This document shows, one piece after another, positions 27,211-35,857 of a DNA stretch of 64,000 bases (the stretch's first letter is position 1; every line of letters begins with the position of its first letter). The DNA comes from an uncultured Bizionia sp. (GTDB taxonomy: Bacteria; Bacteroidota; Bacteroidia; Flavobacteriales; Flavobacteriaceae). Below the pieces are notes generated by a model. It was not told where the DNA came from. It was given only the letters and a program-made list of their open reading frames with translations, and did not search any database. The stretch is from positions 1-64,000 of the forward strand of contig CANMCF010000002.1 in the NCBI GenBank assembly GCA_947496215.1, read 5' to 3'. The position numbers and the translations under genes are program-made.

Positions 27211-28491
27211 ATGAAAAATACTGTTTTTTTATTCTGTTTCTTCACTGTTTATATTATGATGTCGCAAACAGGAATGTATGCTAATCCTAAAAGTAATATT
27301 GATTGGAAAGGTTTTGATTTTGAAGATAGATGTCATTATGCTTTGGATGGAGAAGTTAAAGATGTCAGTGTTAAGGTCAGTTGGGATTCAGAGTCAAGAT
27401 CCATAGAAGGCGAGTACAAAGCTAGGCTCGTATTTAATAGTAAAGGTGATTTGGTTAAAAAGTATGAGGTAGAAAAAGATGGAGATCCATTCTTGGAAGA
27501 GGAGTATTATTATAATTCGAATAATCAATTGGTTTATAAAAAAGAATCTGATAAAAAATTCGGGAGTTTAGGAAATGGAATGGTAGGTTATCTGGGAGGT
27601 GTCCACATTCAGGAAACAAAATATGTTTTTGATGAAAAAGGAAAACATACCCATACTTATTTTAAATCATCTTATCAAGATGATTTTTTCTTAAAGGAAA
27701 GAAATACCTATAATTCTATGGGGGTATTGATTAAATCGGAAAGTATAAACAACCATTTTCCAGATACAGAGCGCTTTTATAGAACTTGCAAGGGAGGTGG
27801 TGTTTTTTTAAATGATTTCATTGTTGAATACTATTATAACCTAGAAGGTTTGAATATTCTGGTTAAAAAATATAAATACGAAGGAATTAGGTATGAAAAG
27901 AAAACAATTGAAGGTCGAGAAATAACGGTTCCTATTTTAAGAGAAGAGGATGAGGATTATTTTCCAGGGTACAAGCTTGAAAACGAGTCAAGGATCAGCT
28001 ATAATCGAAAAAAACAGGTTGACTCAATTTTAAACATATCGTATAGTTCTTTAAATCGAGAACCAGTGGAGACAAAAACAGTCAAGAAGTATGATGTAAA
28101 TAACAAAGTTATTCTAACTAAAAGAATCAACAATTATGGAGGTGTTTCTGGAAGCTTTAAAGAGTATCAAGTCGTCAAAGGAAATGTTATAATTAAAACT
28201 TCAGGCTATTTTACAGAAAGGAATGATAAACTGGAAAAACGAATAGATTACACGGTTGTCTTGCAGGTAGATGGGAATCTTAGACGCTCTAATTACAAAG
28301 ATGGAGAATTAGAGTCTATCTGGTTGTATGACTCTAATTTTAATTTGATAGAAGATAGAGATCCTGAAACTGGTGAGAAAGTGAAAATATTTTATAAATA
28401 TGACTCAAAGCAGAATTGGATAGAAAAAAAGACGATCCAACAAGATGTTGGATATGTTGAAGTTGTCAAGCGAACTATAACTTATCATTAG
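27211..28491 (+). CDS. Secreted protein with RHS-like tyrosine-rich repeats, unknown function
   Basis: A 426-aa exported protein (MKNTVFLFCFFTVYIMMSQ). The mature chain is a run of about 20-residue beta units such as EEEYYYNSNNQLVYKKE and EYYYNLEGLNILVKKYKYE, resembling RHS/YD or MORN-like repeats. ATG at 27211 is preferred over an in-frame TTG nine bases earlier. Codon use is more AT-rich than that of the ribosomal genes before it. It is followed, 36 bases later, by another secreted unknown, so the two may form an operon. No function can be assigned. Confidence 0.7.
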   Translation: MKNTVFLFCFFTVYIMMSQTGMYANPKSNIDWKGFDFEDRCHYALDGEVKDVSVKVSWDSESRSIEGEYKARLVFNSKGDLVKKYEVEKDGDPFLEEEYYYNSNNQLVYKKESDKKFGSLGNGMVGYLGGVHIQETKYVFDEKGKHTHTYFKSSYQDDFFLKERNTYNSMGVLIKSESINNHFPDTERFYRTCKGGGVFLNDFIVEYYYNLEGLNILVKKYKYEGIRYEKKTIEGREITVPILREEDEDYFPGYKLENESRISYNRKKQVDSILNISYSSLNREPVETKTVKKYDVNNKVILTKRINNYGGVSGSFKEYQVVKGNVIIKTSGYFTERNDKLEKRIDYTVVLQVDGNLRRSNYKDGELESIWLYDSNFNLIEDRDPETGEKVKIFYKYDSKQNWIEKKTIQQDVGYVEVVKRTITYH

Positions 28492-28527
28492 TTGATAATA
28501 ATCTCTTTCTTTTTGCGTTTAAACCAA

Positions 28528-29298
28528 ATGAAAAGATTTACAATCTTTGTTTTTTTATTTGTTAGCATTTCCGCTTTTGGCAATGATGATGAGAGAATTA
28601 AAACAATACACGTATTTGTAGCGCTTTGTGACAATGCAAATCAAGGAATAGTGCCGGTGCCCAAAAAACTGGGTAATGGACAAGACTCCAAGAACAACCT
28701 GTATTGGGGAGCAATGTATGGTGTTAAGAGCTATTTTAAAAGAAGCAAGGAGTGGACATTGGTTTCCTCAGAATCTAACCCCGAAAAGCACATACTCGAG
28801 CGCATTTTGTTGAAGCATCAAAGTTCCAATACCTACTTGTTGGCAGATGCCTATGATGGAAAATACATTAAACAAGCTACCATCCATTTTTTAGAGGCCA
28901 ATGCAGGTAACAATGGCATTATGGTGAAACATGGAGATGATAAGCTCGATTTTGGAGGAAATGCAAATCTTCTGGCTTATGTTGGACACGATGGTCTAAT
29001 GGAATTTGATGTCGAAGGCGATTTTGACCAATCGAACACAAATAAGAGGGATGCCATAATGTTGGCATGCATCAGCAAAGACTATTTCAAACCCTATCTT
29101 CAAAAGACACAATCCAATCCACTGGTTTGGACTACAGGTTTGATGGCGCCGGAAGCATACACGTTGAAAGCAGCAATAGATGGTTGGATCTTAAATGAAA
29201 CCGACTTACAAATAAGGGGAAGAGCTGCGAAAGCCTATCATAAGTATCAAAAGTGCGGTGTTCGTGGAGCGAGGAATTTGTTGGTAACAGGTTATTAG
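28528..29298 (+). CDS. Secreted protein of unknown function
   Basis: A 256-aa exported protein (MKRFTIFVFLFVSISAFGN). The mature chain begins IKTIHVFVALCDNANQGIVPVPKKLGNG, then NLYWGAMYGVKSYFK, a layout I recall from uncharacterised Bacteroidetes proteins but cannot name. There are Cys residues at three places (ALCDN, MLACISK, KCGVRG). The C-terminal part, with TTGLMAPEAYTLKAAIDGW and RGRAAKAYHKYQKCG, is helical. It follows the repeat protein directly. Confidence 0.68.
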   Translation: MKRFTIFVFLFVSISAFGNDDERIKTIHVFVALCDNANQGIVPVPKKLGNGQDSKNNLYWGAMYGVKSYFKRSKEWTLVSSESNPEKHILERILLKHQSSNTYLLADAYDGKYIKQATIHFLEANAGNNGIMVKHGDDKLDFGGNANLLAYVGHDGLMEFDVEGDFDQSNTNKRDAIMLACISKDYFKPYLQKTQSNPLVWTTGLMAPEAYTLKAAIDGWILNETDLQIRGRAAKAYHKYQKCGVRGARNLLVTGY

Positions 29299-29385
29299 TA
29301 AAACAAAACCCTCACATTTCTGCAAGGGCTTTTTAACACTTATAAATTTATAATATTCCTTATTACAGGAATAATACAGATGTTA

Positions 29386-30702
29386 TTAGTATCTGTAATG
29401 TTCAGGCTTGTATGGTCCTTCAACCGTTACGCCTATGTAGCTAGCTTGATCTTCACGAAGTTCGGTTAACTCGACACCGATTTTGGCCAAGTGCAATTTA
29501 GCTACCTTTTCATCTAAATGCTTTGGTAGCATATATACTTCGTTTTCATAATTTTCAATGTTGTTCCAAAGTTCGATTTGTGCCAAGGTTTGGTTTGTGA
29601 AGGAGTTACTCATCACAAAACTTGGGTGACCAGTTGCACAACCCAAGTTTACCAAACGCCCTTCAGCAAGAATAACGATATCCTTTCCGTTTATGGTGTA
29701 TTTGTCTACTTGTGGTTTAATGGTGTCTTTGGTGTTTCCGTGATTTTTGTTTAACCAAGCCATATCTATTTCGTTGTCGAAATGTCCAATGTTGCAAACA
29801 ATGACCTTGTCTTTCATGACCTCAAAGTGATGTCCTTGTATGATGTCTTTGTTTCCTGTTGTCGTAATGATGATGTCACTATTCTCAACTACGGTTTCCA
29901 AACGCTTGACTTCAAATCCGTCCATTGCTGCTTGTAAAGCACAGATAGGATCGATTTCGGTTACGGTTACAATGCTTCCTGCTCCCTTAAAGGAAGCGGC
30001 AGTTCCTTTTCCAACATCTCCATATCCACAAACTGTAACGCGTTTTCCTGCTAACATGATGTCCGTGGCACGACGGATGGCATCTACGGCAGATTCCTTA
30101 CAACCATATTTGTTGTCGAATTTGGATTTGGTAACACTATCGTTCACATTGATGGCAGGCATAGGCAACGTTCCGTTTTTTACACGCTCGTAGAGTCTGT
30201 GAACACCTGTGGTTGTTTCCTCAGATAAGCCATTGATGCCTTCTGCCAACTCAGGATATTTGTCCAAGACCATATTTGTCAAATCACCACCATCATCCAA
30301 AATCATATTCAAAGGTTGTCTGTCTTCTCCAAAAAACAAGGTTTGCTCAATACACCAGTCAAACTCCTCTTCGGTCATGTCTTTCCATGCATATACAGCT
30401 GTTCCAGCATCTGCAATGGCAGCGGCAGCTTGATCTTGTGTAGAGAAGATGTTGCAAGAACTCCAAGTGACTTCTGCTCCCAAGGCCTGCAACGTCTCAA
30501 TCAATACTGCAGTTTGAATGGTCATATGCAAACAACCAGCAATGCGTGCCCCTTTCAATGGCTGAGAATCCTTGTATTCTTCACGCAGACTCATCAAGCC
30601 AGGCATTTCTGCTTCAGCCAAGTTTATTTCCTTTCTACCCCAAGCCGCAAGCGACATGTCTTTTACCTTGTTAGGTACGTAAGCAACTGTTTTTGTACTC
30701 AT
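29386..30702 (-). CDS. ahcY: Adenosylhomocysteinase
   Basis: A 438-aa NAD-dependent enzyme that splits S-adenosylhomocysteine to adenosine and homocysteine, closing the methylation cycle. Seen are the substrate-domain motif [16 protein letters not shown], the catalytic segment with [11 protein letters not shown], the NAD-binding [12 protein letters not shown], and the C-terminal KPEHYRY that reaches the neighbouring subunit. Length and ends are standard. It is single, facing the PPTase gene divergently. Confidence 0.96.
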   Translation of the reverse strand: MSTKTVAYVPNKVKDMSLAAWGRKEINLAEAEMPGLMSLREEYKDSQPLKGARIAGCLHMTIQTAVLIETLQALGAEVTWSSCNIFSTQDQAAAAIADAGTAVYAWKDMTEEEFDWCIEQTLFFGEDRQPLNMILDDGGDLTNMVLDKYPELAEGINGLSEETTTGVHRLYERVKNGTLPMPAINVNDSVTKSKFDNKYGCKESAVDAIRRATDIMLAGKRVTVCGYGDVGKGTAASFKGAGSIVTVTEIDPICALQAAMDGFEVKRLETVVENSDIIITTTGNKDIIQGHHFEVMKDKVIVCNIGHFDNEIDMAWLNKNHGNTKDTIKPQVDKYTINGKDIVILAEGRLVNLGCATGHPSFVMSNSFTNQTLAQIELWNNIENYENEVYMLPKHLDEKVAKLHLAKIGVELTELREDQASYIGVTVEGPYKPEHYRY

Positions 30703-30759
30703 TTGTAATCTTTTTTATTTTTTGACAATTGGATGAAATGTGGAGGTTTTTAACCAACA

Positions 30760-30790
30760 TTGTTTATGGCATTTCATAATTGTATATTTG
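30760..30790 (+). promoter_or_regulatory. Promoter of the PPTase-to-arfB gene run
   Basis: TTG at 30760-30762, 20 bases, then TATATTTG at 30783-30790; 51 bases before the start codon. A close match to the Bacteroidetes consensus. Confidence 0.72.
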
Positions 30791-30841
30791 TTCCTCTCAA
30801 ATTAAGAGTACAAAGATAATCAATAACTATCAGAATATTAA

Positions 30842-31474
30842 ATGCCTATTTATAAAACCCTACATCCTAACTCACAAACTACTGTTAAAATCTGGGAGAT
30901 TACAGAATCTCAAGAAGAATTGATGGCGCCTTTGGATTTGAAACCAGAAAGCAAAACACGTGTTTCAGGAATGAAAAGTGAATTGCATCGACGAGGTTTT
31001 TTAAGCGTACGACACTTGTTGGCTGCTTTTGGTTACACGGACGCAGACTTGTTTTATGATAACAAGGGAAAACCACATCTAAAAGATGGTAAACACATTT
31101 CCATAACGCATTCATTTATCTTTTCGGGAGTCATCGTCAGTGATGTGGAAGTTGGTATCGACATTGAAAAACAACGAGACAAGATTGCCGTCATCGCAAA
31201 GAAATTTGTAAAGTACGAGTTTGAATATTTGAAAGAGACAGATGAAGAATACATACAGAAACTAACAATTGTATGGGGAATAAAAGAATCATTGTACAAG
31301 TTGTTTGCGACACCAGGTATGCTGTTCAAAGAGCACTTTCTAGTTATTCCATTTACAATAAATGAAGGGAAAACCATCGCTTGGATTGATTATAAAGGGA
31401 TGAAAAAAAGATATGATACCGAATTTATGGAGTTTGAAGGTTTTACTTGCGCTTACGCCTTAGGTGAAAAATAA
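30842..31474 (+). CDS. 4'-phosphopantetheinyl transferase superfamily protein
   Basis: A 210-aa enzyme that attaches the phosphopantetheine arm of CoA to carrier proteins. The metal-binding motif GIDIEKQRDK (about residue 103) and the second signature WGIKESLYKLF (about 141) mark the Sfp/AcpT group. Whether it serves fatty-acid ACP or a secondary pathway cannot be told. It leads a tightly spaced forward gene set that continues to arfB. Confidence 0.86.
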   Translation: MPIYKTLHPNSQTTVKIWEITESQEELMAPLDLKPESKTRVSGMKSELHRRGFLSVRHLLAAFGYTDADLFYDNKGKPHLKDGKHISITHSFIFSGVIVSDVEVGIDIEKQRDKIAVIAKKFVKYEFEYLKETDEEYIQKLTIVWGIKESLYKLFATPGMLFKEHFLVIPFTINEGKTIAWIDYKGMKKRYDTEFMEFEGFTCAYALGEK

Positions 31475-31491
31475 TTTTGTCTCCAAGTCAA

Positions 31492-32220
31492 ATGAATATG
31501 AAAAAAGTGCTCCAAAACATAAAGACATTAGCTGGCAAAGAAAAGTTGCTTGCGGTGTTGATTGATCCAGATAAGATGCAATTGAAGGTGTTATCGCAAT
31601 TCATAGATAAAGTTAATGCCTCAAGGGCTACACATATTTTTGTAGGCGGGAGCAACGTGGAAGAAGAAATTACACAAACTTTAGTTGAAGCATTGCGTCC
31701 ATTGACAAGTCTTCCAATAATATTGTTTCCAGGAGATGTTACACAGATATCAAAAGGCGCAGATGCCATTTTGTTTCTCTCTCTGTTATCCGGAAGAAAC
31801 CCAAGTTACCTTATAGGGAAACACATAGAAGCAGTTTCAAGAATAAGAGAAACATGTTTGGAGGTGATTCCTACAGGCTATATTCTAATAGAGGGAGGGA
31901 AGGAAACTGCCGTACAAAAAGTAACACAAACAACCCCAATATCTCGAAAAAACAACCAATTGGTAGTAGATACGGCAAAAGCAGGAGAACTCTTGGGAAT
32001 GCGACTTGTCTATTTGGAAGCTGGAAGCGGAGCCAAGGAACCAGTTCCTCTTGAAATGATTAGTTTTGTAAAGACGGAATTAAGCATCCCGTTGATCGTT
32101 GGAGGAGGCATCAGAAGCAAAAAACAGTTGGAAGAAGCTTATGAAGCTGGAGCAGATCTTGTGGTGATCGGCACTGCTTTTGAAGAAGATGAAACTTTTT
32201 TCGAAGCGTTGAAAGAATAA
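31492..32220 (+). CDS. Geranylgeranylglyceryl phosphate synthase (GGGPS/PcrB) family
   Basis: A 242-aa TIM-barrel prenyltransferase that joins a polyprenyl diphosphate to glycerol-1-phosphate. Visible are the start LLAVLIDPDKM, THIFVGGSNVEEE, the phosphate-binding YLEAGSGAKEPV, and PLIVGGGIRSKKQLEEAYEAGAD with VVIGTAFE. Group II enzymes of this type are known from Flavobacterium, but the physiological lipid product in Bacteroidetes is unsettled. ATG 31492 or 31498 could start it. It is 17 bases after the PPTase gene. Confidence 0.87.
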   Translation: MNMKKVLQNIKTLAGKEKLLAVLIDPDKMQLKVLSQFIDKVNASRATHIFVGGSNVEEEITQTLVEALRPLTSLPIILFPGDVTQISKGADAILFLSLLSGRNPSYLIGKHIEAVSRIRETCLEVIPTGYILIEGGKETAVQKVTQTTPISRKNNQLVVDTAKAGELLGMRLVYLEAGSGAKEPVPLEMISFVKTELSIPLIVGGGIRSKKQLEEAYEAGADLVVIGTAFEEDETFFEALKE

Positions 32221-32250
32221 TGAACAAAAGATTTCCGGTGTGCCGGGAGA

Positions 32251-32517
32251 ATGAATATGAAAATATCAATAGATCTAACGTTGTCTCCATTGCAGGATGA
32301 TTACGAAAAACACGTAATAGCATTCATAAAAACACTAAGAACATCTAAATTCACCGTTTTGGAAAACCCCTTGAGTACTCAAATTTTTGGCGATTATGAC
32401 GAGTTGATGCCTTTTTTGAATGCGCAAATCAAAAAATCATTCATCAATCAAGATATTTGTGTACTCACAATGAAACTCGTAAAAACCGATCGTAGCGACT
32501 ATGAGCCAGATTTTTGA
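32251..32517 (+). CDS. MTH1187/YkoF-type thiamine-binding-like protein
   Basis: An 88-aa small alpha/beta protein (ISIDLTLSPLQDDY ... FTVLENPLSTQIFGDYDELM) matching the pattern of the DUF77/MTH1187 family, members of which bind thiamine or its HMP moiety. Its position before a PnuC-like transporter and upstream of a TPP-riboswitch locus supports a thiamine role; this is inference. ATG 32251 or 32257 may be used. It overlaps the next gene by 17 bases. Confidence 0.78.
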   Translation: MNMKISIDLTLSPLQDDYEKHVIAFIKTLRTSKFTVLENPLSTQIFGDYDELMPFLNAQIKKSFINQDICVLTMKLVKTDRSDYEPDF

Positions 32518-33133
32518 TTTCTTTCTAGAGGCCTATAAGAATACTTCAATAACCTTGATCATTCTTGAAGTCATAGTTTTTGTATTTGGAATATTAAGTG
32601 TGATATATGCCAAAAGGGAGAACATATTGGTTTATCCAACGGGGCTTGTGGCAACTGTAATCACTGTTTATTTACTTTACAAAGCCGAATACTTTGGAGA
32701 TATGATGATGAATTTCTATTATTCCATCATGAGTATCTATGGATGGTGGAATTGGTCTCGTAAAGAAGAAGATAGATACATCGTTCCCATCTCTAGAACT
32801 ACCTTTCAAGAAAAGGCAATAGGGGTAATCCTGTTCTTCATAACGATGTTTGTGACCTATTTGGTCTATACTGTTTACGATTATGAATTAAAGATTCCCA
32901 ATTACATAGATATAGTGACATCAGGAATATTCTTTACGGCCATGTGGTTCATGGCAACAAAAAAACTGGAAAACTGGACACTATGGATTATTGCGGACAT
33001 AGTTACCGTACCTCTATATGCATACAGAGGCTTGGGGATGTTATCCCTTCAATATTTAATTTTTACAATTTTGGCCATACAAGGTTATAGACAATGGAAG
33101 AAAAGTATAAGCAACAACCAGCAAACTGTATAA
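32501..33133 (+). CDS. PnuC/PnuT-family vitamin transporter
   Basis: A 210-aa inner-membrane protein with about seven hydrophobic segments and the family motif FYYSIMSIYGWWNW in the middle. PnuC members carry nicotinamide riboside and PnuT members carry thiamine by facilitated diffusion, with trapping by a cytoplasmic kinase. A thiamine-binding-like gene before it, a kinase-like gene after it and the nearby TPP riboswitch point to PnuT, but sequence alone does not decide. It overlaps both neighbours, so the three are translationally coupled. Confidence 0.85.
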   Translation: MSQIFDFFLEAYKNTSITLIILEVIVFVFGILSVIYAKRENILVYPTGLVATVITVYLLYKAEYFGDMMMNFYYSIMSIYGWWNWSRKEEDRYIVPISRTTFQEKAIGVILFFITMFVTYLVYTVYDYELKIPNYIDIVTSGIFFTAMWFMATKKLENWTLWIIADIVTVPLYAYRGLGMLSLQYLIFTILAIQGYRQWKKSISNNQQTV

Positions 33134-33663
33134 GGGTAGTCTTGTTCGGACCTGAATCCACAGGAAAAACAACACTAGCTAAACAATTGGCACGTTATTA
33201 TAGTTCAGTTTGGGTAAGGGAATATGCGCGTATCTATTTGCAAGAAAAATGGAACAATGAACGAAAAACCTGCGAACCCAAAGATTTGTTACCAATTGCA
33301 GAAGGACAAATGACGATGGAAAACGATTATGCACAAAAAACAGACAGTGTTTTAATTTGTGATACGGATCTGTTGGAAACAAAGGTGTATTCGGAAGCTT
33401 ATTATTCTGGAACCTGTGATCCCGCTTTAGAAAAATATGCTTTGGAAAACACCTATGATTTGTATTTTTTAACCTATATTGATACTCCGTGGGAAGCAGA
33501 TGACCTGAGAGACAAACCAGACGATAGAGAAGAAATGTTCCAAGCTTTTGAAAATGCCCTGAAAAAGCATAATAGACCATATGTATTGTTGAAGGGAAAT
33601 AAAAAAGAACGTTTGGAGAAAGCTGTAAGACATATTGACAAACTAATAGAAGACAAGAAGTGA
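33094..33663 (+). CDS. NadR-like P-loop ATPase/kinase
   Basis: A 189-aa protein with the P-loop GPESTGKTTLAKQLA at about residues 19-33 and the downstream VREYARIYL, ICDTDLLETKVYSE and DREEMFQAF segments of the ribosylnicotinamide-kinase domain of NadR (AAA_28). The nucleotidyltransferase half of NadR is absent. Paired with a PnuC/PnuT transporter it should phosphorylate the imported vitamin. Nicotinamide riboside is the usual substrate; thiamine is the alternative suggested by the locus. It overlaps the transporter gene by 40 bases and the next gene by 4. Confidence 0.85.
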   Translation: MEEKYKQQPANCIRVVLFGPESTGKTTLAKQLARYYSSVWVREYARIYLQEKWNNERKTCEPKDLLPIAEGQMTMENDYAQKTDSVLICDTDLLETKVYSEAYYSGTCDPALEKYALENTYDLYFLTYIDTPWEADDLRDKPDDREEMFQAFENALKKHNRPYVLLKGNKKERLEKAVRHIDKLIEDKK

Positions 33664-35213
33664 ACTTCACTTTAAAAAACATAGATCAAATAAAAAGTAG
33701 AGGGATTACCGAAGAAGAGGTAGACAGGCAATTAATGCTTTTCAAGACTGGGCTTCCTCACATAAACTTGAAATCTGCCGCAAACATAGGGGATGGTATC
33801 TGCAAACTATCCAAAGCAGAAAAGCAGATGTATGTTGAGCATTACAACAGAAAGAAAGAGACTTTGGGAATCATGAAGTTTGTTCCAGCTTCGGGAGCAG
33901 CAACGAGAATGTTTCGTTTTTTATTTCAGTTCATGGAACACTATGACCCAAAGAAGGAGAGTATAAACTCATATATAAATAGAAACAATGCTTCTGAGTT
34001 GTCTCTGTTCTTGGTTGGTTTGGAAAAACTGCCTTTTTATGAGATCGTTATAGAAAAAATAAAAGAAGAGAAATTGGATTATGATACTTTGTCCAATGAT
34101 GGCAAAATGCTAACCTTCATCAAGGTATTGTTGGAGCCAGACAAACTGAATTATAGTTTTTTCCCAAAAGGAACCTTGCCCTTTCATATGTACGAAGATC
34201 ATATTGCAACGGCCTTTGAGGAGCATTTGTTTGGAAGTGCCTTGTACGCTTCATCGAACAAGGTGGCAAACCTTCATTTTACGATTTCAGAAAAGCATAA
34301 GTCAATTTTCGATGCAGAATTCAAACAAATCCAAAACAAGGTTGAACAAAAGACAGGAATCAAATTCAACATCACGTTTTCCTACCAAAAGGAATCTACG
34401 GATACAATAGCAGTAAACAGAAACAATGATCCTTTTTTAAATGATGATGGAAGCCTGTATTTCAGGCCTTCGGGACATGGAGCATTGCTGTCCAACTTGA
34501 ATGATTTGGATGCTGATGTCATTTTCATAAAAAACATAGATAATGTCGTAGTATATGAATACGGAAAAGAAGTTGCCGAGCATAAGAAGATTCTAGCTGG
34601 AGTTTTGTTGAAGACGCAAGAAAAGGCATTTCGATTTTTAAAAGACTTGGAAGACAAAAACCTTACCGAGGAGGGGTTAATAGAAATAGCCAGGTTTTTA
34701 AGAAAACAATTGAATGTCGTGATCTCGAAAGAGTTCGAAAAGTATTCGCTCAAGTATCAAATAGAATATCTAAAAGGAAAACTAGATAGACCCATTAGAG
34801 TTTGTGGAATGGTGAAAAATGAAGGGGAGCCAGGAGGAGGTCCATTTTGGGTAAAGGATGAAAGCGGGAATATCTCACTGCAAATCGTGGAATCTGCACA
34901 AATAGATAAAAACAACAAATATCAAAGAGATCTTTTAAAAAACGCAACACACTTTAATCCCGTGGATTTGGTATGTGGTATAAAGGATTACAAAGGCAAT
35001 GTCTTTGAGCTATCAAAATTTGTAGATGGCCAAACTGCATTCATTACCAATAAGACCATAGCAGGAAAAGAAATAAAGGCAATGGAGTTGCCTGGCCTTT
35101 GGAATGGTAGCATGGCCAATTGGAATACTGTTTTCGTGGAAGTTCCCTTGGTTACCTTCAACCCGGTGAAAACAGTCACGGACTTGTTGAAACCCACCCA
35201 CCAAGTATCCTGA
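33660..35213 (+). CDS. DUF4301 protein with sugar-nucleotidyltransferase-like signature
   Basis: A 517-aa cytoplasmic protein. FVPASGAATRMF near residue 74 resembles the nucleotide-binding GG-GTR loop of sugar-phosphate nucleotidyltransferases, and GHGALLSNLNDLDADVIF followed by KNIDNVV near 271 resembles the UDP-sugar pyrophosphorylase centre. From about residue 370 a second domain (RPIRVCGMVKNEGEPGGGPFW) follows. DUF4301 is Bacteroidetes-specific with no proven reaction. The GTG start overlaps the previous stop by 4 bases and the stop overlaps the arfB ATG by one. Confidence 0.85.
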   Translation: MNFTLKNIDQIKSRGITEEEVDRQLMLFKTGLPHINLKSAANIGDGICKLSKAEKQMYVEHYNRKKETLGIMKFVPASGAATRMFRFLFQFMEHYDPKKESINSYINRNNASELSLFLVGLEKLPFYEIVIEKIKEEKLDYDTLSNDGKMLTFIKVLLEPDKLNYSFFPKGTLPFHMYEDHIATAFEEHLFGSALYASSNKVANLHFTISEKHKSIFDAEFKQIQNKVEQKTGIKFNITFSYQKESTDTIAVNRNNDPFLNDDGSLYFRPSGHGALLSNLNDLDADVIFIKNIDNVVVYEYGKEVAEHKKILAGVLLKTQEKAFRFLKDLEDKNLTEEGLIEIARFLRKQLNVVISKEFEKYSLKYQIEYLKGKLDRPIRVCGMVKNEGEPGGGPFWVKDESGNISLQIVESAQIDKNNKYQRDLLKNATHFNPVDLVCGIKDYKGNVFELSKFVDGQTAFITNKTIAGKEIKAMELPGLWNGSMANWNTVFVEVPLVTFNPVKTVTDLLKPTHQVS

Positions 35214-35620
35214 TGTTTTCCGTGCAAGCATTGTCGAAGGAATTTACTTTTAAAGCCATCAGAAGTTCTGGTAGCGGAGGTCAACATGTAAATAAGGTGT
35301 CTTCAAAGGTCGAACTATCCTTTAACGTATCAGGGTCATCGGTTTTAAGCGAAAAACAGAAACAGAGGATTGTTGACAAACTTGGTAGAAAATTGGGAAA
35401 AGATACCACATTGACATTACAATGTGGAACAAGTAGGAGCCAGTATAAAAATAAAAGCATGGTGATAAAACGTGCCATAGACCTTTTGAAGTCTGCTTTG
35501 GTCGTTCAGAAAAAAAGAGTGCCTACAAAAATTCCCAAAGCGATAATTAAAAAGCGTATTAAAAACAAACGCTTCCAATCTGAACGAAAGAAGAATAGGC
35601 AAAAACCTAATTTGGATTAA
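35213..35620 (+). CDS. arfB: Alternative ribosome-rescue factor ArfB (YaeJ type)
   Basis: A 135-aa class-I release-factor-like peptidyl-tRNA hydrolase that frees stalled ribosomes. The catalytic GGQ is in SSGSGGQHVNKVSSKVEL, and the Lys/Arg-rich C-terminal tail (KKRIKNKRFQSERKKNRQK) would enter the empty mRNA channel, both hallmarks of ArfB. The start at 35213 (TGATG overlap) is preferred over a frame open further upstream inside DUF4301. Confidence 0.9.
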   Translation: MFSVQALSKEFTFKAIRSSGSGGQHVNKVSSKVELSFNVSGSSVLSEKQKQRIVDKLGRKLGKDTTLTLQCGTSRSQYKNKSMVIKRAIDLLKSALVVQKKRVPTKIPKAIIKKRIKNKRFQSERKKNRQKPNLD

Positions 35621-35660
35621 AAAAAATACAAATCGTAAATCGCAAACCAAAAATCTAGCA

Positions 35661-35668
35661 TATATTTG
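35661..35668 (+). promoter_or_regulatory. Putative -7 box for the TPP-riboswitch transcript
   Basis: TATATTTG directly before the riboswitch; transcription would begin about 35674. No clear TTG -33 box at the standard distance. Confidence 0.55.
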
Positions 35669-35670
35669 CA

Positions 35671-35750
35671 GCGTTCTCAAAAAAGGGGTGCCCATATTGG
35701 CTGAGATCATACCCATTGAACCTAGAACAGGTAATGCTGTTTAGGAATGT
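35671..35750 (+). promoter_or_regulatory. TPP (thi-box) riboswitch
   Basis: The invariant aptamer pieces occur in order: GGGGTGCC at 35685, CTGAGAT at 35701, ATACCC at 35709, then GAACCTAGAACAGGTAATGC and the closing TTTAGGAA. GCC/GGC pairs form P3, CCTA/TAGG and ACAG/CTGT form P4-P5. P1 looks weak. When TPP binds it should lower expression of the TonB-dependent receptor that starts about 110 bases downstream. No clear terminator was seen in the leader, so control may be of translation. Confidence 0.92.
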
Positions 35751-35857
35751 ATAATAGTTTGGAATACAGTGTGCTTAATTGTTGTTCAAGCTAAAAAATA
35801 ATTTTAAAAACAATAAAGAATAATTGCCTCTTTTTATTCGATAGATTATCATTTCGA

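Noticed and set aside
29303-29335. Possible terminator after the 256-aa secreted protein
   Set aside because: The stem is short with a mismatch (ACCCT/AGGGC); too weak to call.
32236-32251. Small CCGG-TGTG-CCGG hairpin before the thiamine-binding-like gene
   Set aside because: Four base pairs only and inside a gene run; no clear role.
35120-35212. Longer ArfB starting inside DUF4301
   Set aside because: The extra residues are not ArfB-like, and the TGATG overlap at 35211-35215 gives the normal N terminus.
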